Assembly (NCBI GenBank): GCA_964351855.1
Contig: CAYGQD010000009.1
Span: forward strand, 1 to 64,000
From: JBCDHN01 sp964351855
GTDB taxonomy: Bacteria > Verrucomicrobiota > Verrucomicrobiia > Verrucomicrobiales > DEV007
Reading direction: 5' to 3'
DNA length: 64,000 bases
How positions within the stretch are numbered: position 1 is the first letter of the stretch; the number at the start of each line of letters is the position of its first letter. Below the pieces are notes generated by a model. It searched no databases. It had not been told where the DNA came from and saw only the letters and a program-made list of their open reading frames with translations. The position numbers were made by a program, and so were the translations under genes. Below are positions 52,801-58,874 of the stretch, in pieces.

Positions 52801-54370
52801 CCTGGAACTGCATGGCACCGTGGAGGACGAGGCCAAATTCCCGAATTTAGGGAAACGCTTCATCCCGAAGAATGTGGGCTATGCGCTTGTGGTCTCCTCG
52901 CTGGCCGATGTTTTCATATCGCGCCTGTCACGGACGAAGCGGATGGTGGGATACCAGGTTCTGCCGGTGAAAGACATTCCGCCGGATGTCAATACGATCA
53001 CCTTCCTGATCAACCCGGCCTACACGATGAACGGTAGCTTGGACGGGCAGACCGGCACGGGAGCCGCTAGCGACCGTTTTTACCCGCACGTGCCAGAATC
53101 GCGAGCTCAATACGGCTCGCTTTATCCAGCCAGTTATTATCGGTTGAAGGAGGCCTATGCGCTGAAAAAGCAGATTCAGGAAGAAGACAAACGCCGCCAG
53201 TCTTACTTTGAGCAATTCAACGCCCTCCTCGTCGATGAAACCTCGCTCAGTCGGGAAGTTGGCAAGGGCCCCGAGGCCAAACCGATTGAGGTTGGCGACG
53301 GCGCCAAGGATGGAAAGAAACTTAGCAAAAAAGAGCAGGAGGCTCGAGACAAGGCAGAGAAGGAGCGGATTGAGAAAGAGGGCAAGGCCCGGCAAAAGGA
53401 GCAGCAAAAGGCGGTGGACGCCAAGAAGGCACAAATCGAATCCAGGATATCGAACCTGGAAAAGAAAGCCCACGCGACGCAGTGTTTCGCCAACTGGCAG
53501 AAGAAGTTGGAAGACCTGCAACTCCGGGCCGGGAAACGCAATATCGTCAACACTTACGTCTGGGACGGGGACGGCGGTCTACGGTCCGAGGCCCAGAGTT
53601 TTGCCAACAGCGCCTCCCATACGATTGGAGGTTCGTTCAATCTGAATGCTGGCCTGGGAGCCGAAGGTGATTTCACCGTGGCCGGAGCGTCGGTCGCTCT
53701 CACGGCCCAAGCCACGGTGAACATGACGCAGACAATGAGCAAGAGCGAGACGCGTAGTAAGTCCCTGGAGTTGGCCGTGGATCTGAGCGGGGTGGAGTGC
53801 CGAGGCATTACCGACTACAACGATCATCCCATCCTCCCTGGTGAAAAGGTGGACCGCTACCGGTTCATGACATTTTACCTTGAGGGAAGCGTGAATCACT
53901 TTCACGATTTCTTTAATCAGGTGGTCGATCCGGAGTGGCTCGCCAGTAACGACGAAGAGGCCCGGGCGCTTCGTCAGGCAAGGGATGGCAAGCCGAATAA
54001 AGCCTGGAGGGTGATGCACCGCGTCACCTACGTAGAACGCCCCGCTCTAATGGGGTTTGGCCGGGATTTGCGCCAAGTTGCTGAAGTGGATAGCGATCAA
54101 CCAGCCATCTCCGCTCTCCATGAAAAAATCAGCTCGCTGGAGTCTATGATCGAGTCTCAGGCTCAGCAGTTGCGCCGCCTGGATGAATTCATTGAGAAGC
54201 TGGATACCATCACCAGCGTTGTTCAGAGAATCGACGAGGAAGTCAAGAAACCCAAGGTCGACGAATGGGGAAACCCGGACGATTCAGAATGGGGAAGCCC
54301 GGGCGATTCAGGCACCGACCCACCAGCTTCGAACGACACTGGGGGTTCTGACGAATTTCCGGACCTATAA
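46883..54370 (+). CDS. Giant LamG / ricin-like / malectin / coiled-coil protein
   Basis: A 2495-residue protein without a signal peptide. Order seen: unique N-terminal region with SALGHIYFFRQSKKG and ANQLKRKLEVRFKRSRQKFA (1-540); LamG-like domain (about 540-760; RRSIQFDGAADSYIESAPLK); coiled coil (about 915-985); beta-trefoil-like module (about 985-1100; LYHWVRIRNGEQSRYLQTNS); coiled coil; malectin-like domain (about 1265-1410; VRAINAGGEKVGMFDADTGF); second LamG (about 1415-1780) including GWHHLAVVKKSGERVVYLNG; a region with FDGNL-like beta repeats; Lys/Glu-rich coiled coil (about 2090-2215); and a C-terminal domain with AEVDSDQPAISALHEKISSL. Large relatives with the first and last regions occur in diverse microbes but have no known role (from memory). 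Adhesion, exported structural or toxin-like roles are possible. Confidence 0.85.
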   Translation: MKFTKEFSHINGIAHEGKILLVGVDSQGSYWYTVKQDGFEDSFLNNPEQGLKGWEEWNQVEFPREEEDASVAAKEAEELTIDGKPDAYLLKSCYDTRERSDVAPFQLVSALGHIYFFRQSKKGSVLVDRFVLDGMANQLKRKLEVRFKRSRQKFAPIDALSGGTESSEMDSMDFRDSNGEFFYEPTTGLCFLTGLEQGKGWFSVVLMPTGEHEKFRWHFFHSSEEGQVVITSVRCSEEGLFDIRDYDFMEPSPEDPALLSPHRIEGLTVRNLNLSVDGEELKLTGAPVATKYDLQVEKKTESGIQLMKDATRLMLMAPTAKGTVSLSFGIANDGTLSDRGSSGEVPSTKILRSFERDVALPINTLENVAIYVSGEKREGTITGVKKEDDKGRLVITTGEPLVNGTLNPGESIRLKRRASLDGHYEFRQNEDESSKLLVGAERAGEMGYWEKVEKNPEVMRPGSITGLSLDGKDLTLNAVDLDQHLADEGTTPAPKDLQLTGTPALDGEWKVVSVQGQEITLNRKWAPGMVVNPAHEMKRRRSIQFDGAADSYIESAPLKMIPPQAERSFAQTYSAWVFLDDLPTGEAVIIGENGSMMELLAIDGKMTLRAFLSNGEPKSLGHVENLPIGKWTHCSGTLTYSFNMNEGVGKTTATLFLNGEQCQTAEWWEVHPLRKPARRTRKGALLTNRQACVIIGKSFPGKICEARVWETARTSREIKDSLYVCLEGKEPGLVAYWRLGAIVEGKERIVAEFTSLRANGTVHGQARVDVVRPQLELRKGAEYRNEEMVAVTQLATYRETFEISCCAVLDDEYPAITALKCKYWGKKNRASETSEPVAVAAQIEPTDDPKWHKVTCQYQVPNGISLLRSFGISDLAVGVDPAEIQFRNHRLTLVSDSITAKSQTDEFKLETRDGSVPRALAKDLKALEEEKGNLLCEKWNIEDELSDVGNKKRKALIEELEKRLTIAETRLKSAKNYYNSVKANKLYHWVRIRNGEQSRYLQTNSRQLATTAGAGTLWEFVSDAGFVRIKNQDGTALDSFQGGDFVHSADWLNKGDINDQRWSFEGNRIKNLGDGGYLTYDYSEGDLEIHQWEESNTQKWYFDFVAEKAAVGNARTEQHSRQAEYDKIKSDLDALQSHGSLDRKQLKARVAQIDQTLDALKVELSNKNDEALKQRVKNLDPELAFLCEDSRKLQTYGALLTFVRPASRLSVSESCEGNVQLSYFDQESKIQLCNYDATADSTNRTYEQWITPNPSSCLEFRRSAKLVRAINAGGEKVGMFDADTGFTGGKAGKNLSNVSGTGDISDEVYRTFREGEYSYKFSGLTPNANYLVTLYFAEHYRGYRKFQVDVNGKRELDKYEIFTKAAGKNRAVQESLHIMADNSGVIVLTFVQHSYFDSPLVNAIAIFEEKTDASSEVLKFDGSIQLNTKGATVETWFHYPLSTDVHHGRLNSNILISGDLHVEARTRIDEMGHTRQELHVNTDPLSVRHDGGLIPYCSLDSLKPGWHHLAVVKKSGERVVYLNGDQIDQPLFPYSVDVQCVNEAIKGLGRFASRLIKYGALTDQFGRKEMSVHLPLTSEKDGNLRIKLSDIEHAKPGSIDERMFDSPDDGYTWETEITVPLHRRYKFRGEQILQAIPKSLRNSKPKEAERTFLLPRNWEDAAGQRLKVRVEDLFQLTGTDYLANNKAKEVDIWLPLEKTHPAELFSISKVGNGSLGLSPFGKIAELRFWNVALSDEEIEINSKVKLTGNEPGLIAYFPMDEGKGTVVHNRQGNAMLNGTITERDWSFSCPTIGKLTDPAGETEAVPPNSLIAGEYSTFGLDAKTGKRTSMMRRFLAWPESDGVSILTEKRIEDLELAWVGNAQFEPTLLGYIEGAPPVPSENLTLEDDYNGATSIELSQAEDVEFSWTRAQDAGLGATVDIFAGVETEADAGMVISSKIAATKAGFKGNLDFSYQFQNESSIASSSSTTMADRLELHGTVEDEAKFPNLGKRFIPKNVGYALVVSSLADVFISRLSRTKRMVGYQVLPVKDIPPDVNTITFLINPAYTMNGSLDGQTGTGAASDRFYPHVPESRAQYGSLYPASYYRLKEAYALKKQIQEEDKRRQSYFEQFNALLVDETSLSREVGKGPEAKPIEVGDGAKDGKKLSKKEQEARDKAEKERIEKEGKARQKEQQKAVDAKKAQIESRISNLEKKAHATQCFANWQKKLEDLQLRAGKRNIVNTYVWDGDGGLRSEAQSFANSASHTIGGSFNLNAGLGAEGDFTVAGASVALTAQATVNMTQTMSKSETRSKSLELAVDLSGVECRGITDYNDHPILPGEKVDRYRFMTFYLEGSVNHFHDFFNQVVDPEWLASNDEEARALRQARDGKPNKAWRVMHRVTYVERPALMGFGRDLRQVAEVDSDQPAISALHEKISSLESMIESQAQQLRRLDEFIEKLDTITSVVQRIDEEVKKPKVDEWGNPDDSEWGSPGDSGTDPPASNDTGGSDEFPDL

Positions 54371-54378
54371 ACCTGATC

Positions 54379-54407
54379 GCAGCTTCCTGGTTTGTAAGCT
54401 GCTCTTT
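54379..54407 (+). terminator. Probable intrinsic terminator after the giant gene
   Basis: GCAGCTT (54379-54385) pairs with AAGCTGC (54396-54402) over a ten-base loop, followed by TCTTT. It lies nine bases after the stop codon. Confidence 0.55.
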
Positions 54408-54517
54408 GGTTAGGAACTGGTGGGCAAACGGAAGAGCCTGGCGTGAGTTTGAGCGTCTCGTTTTTTCACAGAAACGTGGCTGGACTTGCCTTTGATCCTC
54501 ACCAACTTGTCTTCCCA

Positions 54518-56047
54518 ATGGAGAATCCATTCCGCGAATTCCTCGTCTCCCGCAATGCTCCGGAGCCTTGCACCATCGTCATCTTTGGGGCGACTGGCGA
54601 CCTAACGCATCGCAAGCTGATTCCGGCACTTTACACCATCCACGCGATGGGAGATTTGCCGACGGGAACGCGGGTGATAGGGTTTGCTCGTCGGGAGAAG
54701 TCGCACGAGCAGTTTCGGGACGAGTTGGAGACGATGAATCGAAAGGTCTCCCGGAGCGAGCATAACGATGCGGAGTGGGAACGCTTTGCTCAGTCGATCT
54801 TCTACCACCAAAGCGAATTTCAAGATGAAGACGGCTATCGCAGCTTGGCGGAGTTCTTGACTGAGTTGGAGAAAGACAGCGGGACGACGCCGAATCGCCT
54901 CTTCTACCTGGCCAGCGCACCGGAATTTTTCGACGATATTTTGGAGAAAATGCGGAGTTCCGGACTGAATGAAGCGCCAGAAGACAGCTGGGCGCGCGCC
55001 GTCGTGGAAAAGCCGTTCGGGAAAGACCTCGTGACTGCCCAGCGCCTCAATGAGATCGTCAATTCGACCTTTGATGAGAAGGATACCTACCGGATCGATC
55101 ACTATCTCGGGAAAGAAACGGCCCAAAACATCATGGTGTTGCGTTTCGCCAATGCGATTTTCGAGCCCATCTGGAACAGCCGCCACATCGATCACGTCCA
55201 GATCACCTGTGCTGAGAATCTGGGCATGGAAGGGGGGAGGGGAGGCTATTACGACACGGCGGGGGCCCTACGCGATATGGTCCAGAATCACCTGCTTCAG
55301 TTGCTCAGCCTCATTGCGATGGAGCCGCCGGTCGATCTCAGCGCGGATGGGATTCGCGATGAAAAAGTGAAGGTGATCAAGTCGTTGCGCCCCATGAAAG
55401 GGCGGGTGAAGGAGAACGTGGTTCGCGCCCAATACTCGGCGGGGACGATTTTGGGCGAATCGGTCGTCGGCTACCGCGAGGAAGATCGGATCAACCCGAA
55501 ATCGATGACGGAACCCTACGTGGCTCTCCGTTTGCACATCGAAAACTGGCGTTGGGAAGGCGTTCCGTTCTATGTCCGAATGGGCAAACGGCTCCCCAAG
55601 AAGGTCACTGAAATCTCGGTCCACTTTAAAGAACCGCCCGGCGTTCTCTTCAGCAATTTCCCGGTCAGTTCCCGCGAAAATGTCCTCACGATTCGGATTC
55701 AACCGGACGAAGGGATCTCCCTGCGGATTCTTTCGAAGATCCCGGGTCCTTCCATTCGGATGGAGCCGGTGAAGATGGATTTCCACTACGCGAACTCCTT
55801 CGGTAAAGCCAGCCCCGAGGCCTACGAGCGACTGTTGCTTGATGCGATGGCCGGGGACGCGACCCTCTTTGCCCGTCGCGATGAGGTCGAGAACGCTTGG
55901 AGCTTTATTGATCAGATCGAACAAGGCTGGCATGAGGTCGATGAAAGCCTGCAACCGCCCATGGCCGAGTATTCCGCCGGAACCTGGGGACCGACCGAGG
56001 CGGATGAATTGCTTCACCGCGACAATCGCCGCTGGCGCCGCCTCTAA
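54518..56047 (+). CDS. zwf: Glucose-6-phosphate 1-dehydrogenase
   Basis: A 509-residue enzyme oxidising glucose-6-phosphate to 6-phosphogluconolactone with NADP (or NAD). The coenzyme motif IVIFGATGDLTHRKLIPALY, substrate-binding EKPFGKDL, the catalytic RIDHYLGKE and GYYDTAGALRDMVQNHLLQL are complete. The ATG at 54518 gives MENPFREFLVSR; a GTG 75 bases upstream is an extended alternative. It forms a pair with opcA, four bases downstream of its stop. Confidence 0.95.
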   Translation: MENPFREFLVSRNAPEPCTIVIFGATGDLTHRKLIPALYTIHAMGDLPTGTRVIGFARREKSHEQFRDELETMNRKVSRSEHNDAEWERFAQSIFYHQSEFQDEDGYRSLAEFLTELEKDSGTTPNRLFYLASAPEFFDDILEKMRSSGLNEAPEDSWARAVVEKPFGKDLVTAQRLNEIVNSTFDEKDTYRIDHYLGKETAQNIMVLRFANAIFEPIWNSRHIDHVQITCAENLGMEGGRGGYYDTAGALRDMVQNHLLQLLSLIAMEPPVDLSADGIRDEKVKVIKSLRPMKGRVKENVVRAQYSAGTILGESVVGYREEDRINPKSMTEPYVALRLHIENWRWEGVPFYVRMGKRLPKKVTEISVHFKEPPGVLFSNFPVSSRENVLTIRIQPDEGISLRILSKIPGPSIRMEPVKMDFHYANSFGKASPEAYERLLLDAMAGDATLFARRDEVENAWSFIDQIEQGWHEVDESLQPPMAEYSAGTWGPTEADELLHRDNRRWRRL

Positions 56048-56051
56048 TCCC

Positions 56052-57167
56052 ATGAATCCCGATTCCGTTATCACCCCGGAGCTGGCACACGAGCTGGAAA
56101 TGGGAGCCTTGGGAAAAGAGGTCGAACTCGATCAAGTCACGCGCGAGCTGGAAGCGTTTTTTGGCGATGATGAGATGCTGACGCGGGCCTCGCTCATGAA
56201 CTTTGCCGTTTTCAGCGAATCACCCGGTTGCCTGCTCGAAAATCACGACCTGATTCGCGAAATCACCCGCAGTCACGCCTGCCGAGCTCTCCTCATCTGC
56301 GTTGCGCCCAATCAAACGCAAACGCGAACCCGCGCCTGGGTCGAAGCCTTGTGCGAAGTGAACGAGCGCGGCGGTAAGCTGATCTGCTCTGAGCAAATTT
56401 CCTTCCTGCTCGAAGGCGAAGGGGCAAAGTCGATGCCGAGTTTGGTCTTTTCTCACCTCCGTTCGGATCTTCCCATGGTCGTTTGGTGGAAGGGGGAGCT
56501 GACGGAGTATTTCCGGGAGCGATTCTACAGCCGCTTTGATCGACTGATCGTGGACAGCAGCCGTTGGTCAGTTCCGGCCTCGCAGTTCGAGCTATTGGCG
56601 GAAGCCCGCAACTCTGCGGGAAGCCAGTTTGATGCGGTGAATCGTGGTCAGTTCATGATTCATGATTTGGAATACACCTGCGGACATCGCTTCCGCTGGG
56701 CCATTGCCCAGATCTTTGACGATCACCGTTGGATTGGCCAATTGACTCATCTTTCGGAGATGGAAGTCTGCTACACGCCTCCGCATCGCAACGCGGCGCT
56801 CTACTTAGTGGCCTGGATTTCCACGCAACTGAAGGCGGAGTTGGTTTCCAAGAGTGGCGACGAATTCCGCTTTCGCCACGGTGATGAAGAATTGGCCGTT
56901 CACCTCAAGACTTCCGAGGAATCTCCTGAAGAACCCATTCAATTCGTGCGCATTGCCAGTCAGGAAGGCGAAATCCGGATCATGCCTTCGGGCGATCACC
57001 AGGCACTTCACGGCACCGTTCGGCTCGGAGATAGTGAGCTTCTCGACGAGGTTTTCCCACTCGCCTGTCTGAGCCCGGATCGACAGGTCAGCGAAATCCT
57101 GATGCGTGGTGGGCGGAATCTGCTCCTGCGCAAAGTATTACCGCGCTTTCGCGAGTTGTTGGATTAG
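56052..57167 (+). CDS. opcA: OpcA-like glucose-6-phosphate dehydrogenase assembly protein
   Basis: A 371-residue protein of the OpcA family, which promotes assembly or redox activation of glucose-6-phosphate dehydrogenase in cyanobacteria and others. Visible family segments are MNFAVFSESPGCLLENHDLI, ALLICVAPNQTQTRTRAWVE, CSEQISFLL, LPMVVWWKGEL and YLVAWISTQL. It begins four bases after zwf, so the two form one operon. This direct linkage supports the assignment. Confidence 0.9.
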   Translation: MNPDSVITPELAHELEMGALGKEVELDQVTRELEAFFGDDEMLTRASLMNFAVFSESPGCLLENHDLIREITRSHACRALLICVAPNQTQTRTRAWVEALCEVNERGGKLICSEQISFLLEGEGAKSMPSLVFSHLRSDLPMVVWWKGELTEYFRERFYSRFDRLIVDSSRWSVPASQFELLAEARNSAGSQFDAVNRGQFMIHDLEYTCGHRFRWAIAQIFDDHRWIGQLTHLSEMEVCYTPPHRNAALYLVAWISTQLKAELVSKSGDEFRFRHGDEELAVHLKTSEESPEEPIQFVRIASQEGEIRIMPSGDHQALHGTVRLGDSELLDEVFPLACLSPDRQVSEILMRGGRNLLLRKVLPRFRELLD

Positions 57168-57345
57168 ACCGGGATCGCCGGAGCTTGGGCGATGGGAGGA
57201 CGGAAGCTGCTCCGAGGCAAGAATGGCGTTTCTGGCAACGGCTCGTCAGGAGAGCCACCTTTTGAGCGAGGTTTGGGCCGAAAACAGGCAAATTGATCTA
57301 ATTTCCATAAAAACTGAGAATTACAGTTGATAAACTTCTTAAATC

Positions 57346-57441
57346 ATGGAAACTATGGTTATCAACAGCACGGCCAACGCGAAGGCCCTGCGGATCCAAT
57401 TTCAACAATTCATTCTGTGTTCTTTTAGTTTATTAGTTTGA
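57346..57441 (+). CDS. Possible 31-residue small protein
   Basis: ATG GAA ACT ATG begins a 31-codon frame (METMVINSTANAKALRIQFQ, ending QFILCSFSLLV) preceded by AT-rich promoter-like sequence and followed within 35 bases by an intrinsic terminator. This supports at least a short transcript. Whether it is translated or is a small RNA is not clear. Confidence 0.3.
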   Translation: METMVINSTANAKALRIQFQQFILCSFSLLV

Positions 57442-57472
57442 GTGAGTAGCTAATTGAGTGAGTGACTGGATA

Positions 57473-57508
57473 AAGAGAGTCGGCATGCATTTGCCGGCTC
57501 TCTTTTTC
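57473..57508 (+). terminator. Intrinsic terminator of a short transcript
   Basis: AAAGAGAGTCGGCA (57473-57485) pairs with TGCCGGCTCTCTTT (57491-57504), with one mismatch and a short loop, followed by T-rich sequence. It lies well after opcA and before the EF-hand gene, so it probably ends an independent transcript. Confidence 0.7.
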
Positions 57509-57603
57509 GTTTCGCGGAAGGAGAATGGGGAGGAAAACGCAATGGGAAAAGTTTTTTTCGAGGGTTGTAACCGGCGGATTGGCGGTGCGTCGATCAGAGT
57601 ACG

Positions 57604-58320
57604 ATGAAACTCATGAATTATACTCTCCTGATCGTGGCGGCTTCTGCTGCTGGTCTGACTTTCAGCTTTGCCGAAAATGATGGTCAAAAGCCTCCCCGTC
57701 CCGGTGGCGGCGAATTCTTCAAGAAGATGGATACCGACGGCGACGGGAAGGTCTCCAAAGCGGAAGCTGGAGATCGCTGGGAACGGATGGGCAAGCTCGA
57801 CAAAAACGGTGACATGGCGATCGACGAGAGCGAAATCCCCAAAATGGGTGCTGGCGGCGGACCGAACAAAGAAATGATGGCTCAGATGATCGCCAAAATG
57901 GATACCAACAGTGATGGAAAGATCACCGAGGCGGAAGCCGGTGAGCGCTGGGAGCGGATGGGCAAGCTCGATAAAGACGGCGACGGTGCCGTCAGCGGTG
58001 AAGAACTGAAAGCGGGTCGTCCCGGAGGACCTGGTGCGGGAGGCCCCGGTGGTGGCCCGGATAAAGCTCGCGGCGCAGAAATGTTCAGCAAAGCGGACAA
58101 GGACGGCGATGGAAAACTCTCCGAAAGCGAAGTTCCCGCCGAAGCCTGGGCTCGTCTCTCCAAAGCGGACGCGAACAAAGACGGCGCGGTGACCAAGGAA
58201 GAATTGGCCGCGAATCGTCCTCAAGGCGGTGGCGGTGCGGATCGCCCGGGTTCCAACCCCAAAGCGGGTAGCGGACAAAAGCCGAAGCGCCCTCCGGTCG
58301 AAGGTGCCCCTGCTACCTAG
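57604..58320 (+). CDS. Secreted EF-hand calcium-binding protein
   Basis: A 238-residue protein with a signal peptide (NYTLLIVAASAAGLTFSFA). Six EF-hand loops are visible: DTDGDGKVSKAE, DKNGDMAIDESE, DTNSDGKITEAE, DKDGDGAVSGEE, DKDGDGKLSESE and DANKDGAVTKEE, arranged in pairs with Gly/Pro-rich spacers (GPGAGGPGGGP). The repeated units AEAGxRWERMGKLDK show duplication. It should bind calcium in the periplasm or outside the cell. Followed by a strong terminator. Confidence 0.9.
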   Translation: MKLMNYTLLIVAASAAGLTFSFAENDGQKPPRPGGGEFFKKMDTDGDGKVSKAEAGDRWERMGKLDKNGDMAIDESEIPKMGAGGGPNKEMMAQMIAKMDTNSDGKITEAEAGERWERMGKLDKDGDGAVSGEELKAGRPGGPGAGGPGGGPDKARGAEMFSKADKDGDGKLSESEVPAEAWARLSKADANKDGAVTKEELAANRPQGGGGADRPGSNPKAGSGQKPKRPPVEGAPAT

Positions 58321-58352
58321 GTCTTAACTTCCAACCTCTTTATTTACGATGG

Positions 58353-58385
58353 GGGCTGCCTGAGAAATCGGGCAGCCCTTTTTTT
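58353..58385 (+). terminator. Intrinsic terminator after the EF-hand gene
   Basis: GGGCTGCC and GGGCAGCCC form an 8-bp stem with a nine-base loop followed by seven T residues, 33 bases after the stop. Confidence 0.9.
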
Positions 58386-58421
58386 GCCGCATCTTCCCGG
58401 ATTTCGCGCTACCTTCAGGCT

Positions 58422-58871
58422 ATGAAAACGCTGGGAATCCTCCTCGGTCTGCTCTTGATGCCTGCATTCGGTCTGGCCGATCAGCTTGCTTACCTTTCCA
58501 AAGCCGACGCCGAGCGCGCTGCGGCCTACATCGAAACCCAGCGCCTGATGGTTTCCTACTGTTCCCTCTGCAATCAAGAGCCGGTTGAACTCTGGCACGT
58601 CCAAGAAGTCAAAGCCGCCCACACCGGCTATCAAAATTACTATCAAGTCGTGGTTCGCGCTCGGCGCATTTTGACCTCGACTCATGTTTACAACGAGGGC
58701 GAATATGTGGAGCCGGTCGAGTTCGATTACGTCGGTCATCCCGACTCGGCCTTGGAGGAACTGGAGCTCGACCTCGCCTACGTGTACTCGCCATCCGGCG
58801 GAGCCTGGAAGTGCCTTGGCCGGATCCTTAAAATGGAGTGTGAGGTTAGAGTCGAGACGATTCGGCTCTAG
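58422..58871 (+). CDS. Secreted CxxC protein, unknown
   Basis: A 149-residue protein with a signal peptide (MKTLGILLGLLLMPAFGLA) and a CxxC motif (VSYCSLCNQEPVELWHV, about residues 47-50), plus two further cysteines near the C-terminus (WKCLGRILKMECEV). The middle is beta-rich (NYYQVVVRARRILTSTHVY). It is likely periplasmic with disulfides. It converges on the cytochrome gene. No family recognised. Confidence 0.7.
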   Translation: MKTLGILLGLLLMPAFGLADQLAYLSKADAERAAAYIETQRLMVSYCSLCNQEPVELWHVQEVKAAHTGYQNYYQVVVRARRILTSTHVYNEGEYVEPVEFDYVGHPDSALEELELDLAYVYSPSGGAWKCLGRILKMECEVRVETIRL

Positions 58872-58874
58872 CGG

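Larger units (their letters stand above)
57168..57603. other. 436-bp intergenic region with a small ORF and terminator
   Basis: The region between opcA and the EF-hand gene is AT-rich at 57290-57350 and includes TTATCAACA on the plus strand (about 57359-57367) and its near-complement GTTGATAAA (about 57327-57335), DnaA-box-like 9-mers. A 31-codon ORF lies at 57346-57441, then short direct repeats of GAGTGAGT, then a terminator at 57473. Confidence 0.6.

Noticed and set aside
57320..57370. oriC
   Set aside because: Only two degenerate DnaA-box-like 9-mers and no dnaA, DUE 13-mers or box cluster; too weak despite parS sites in the window.
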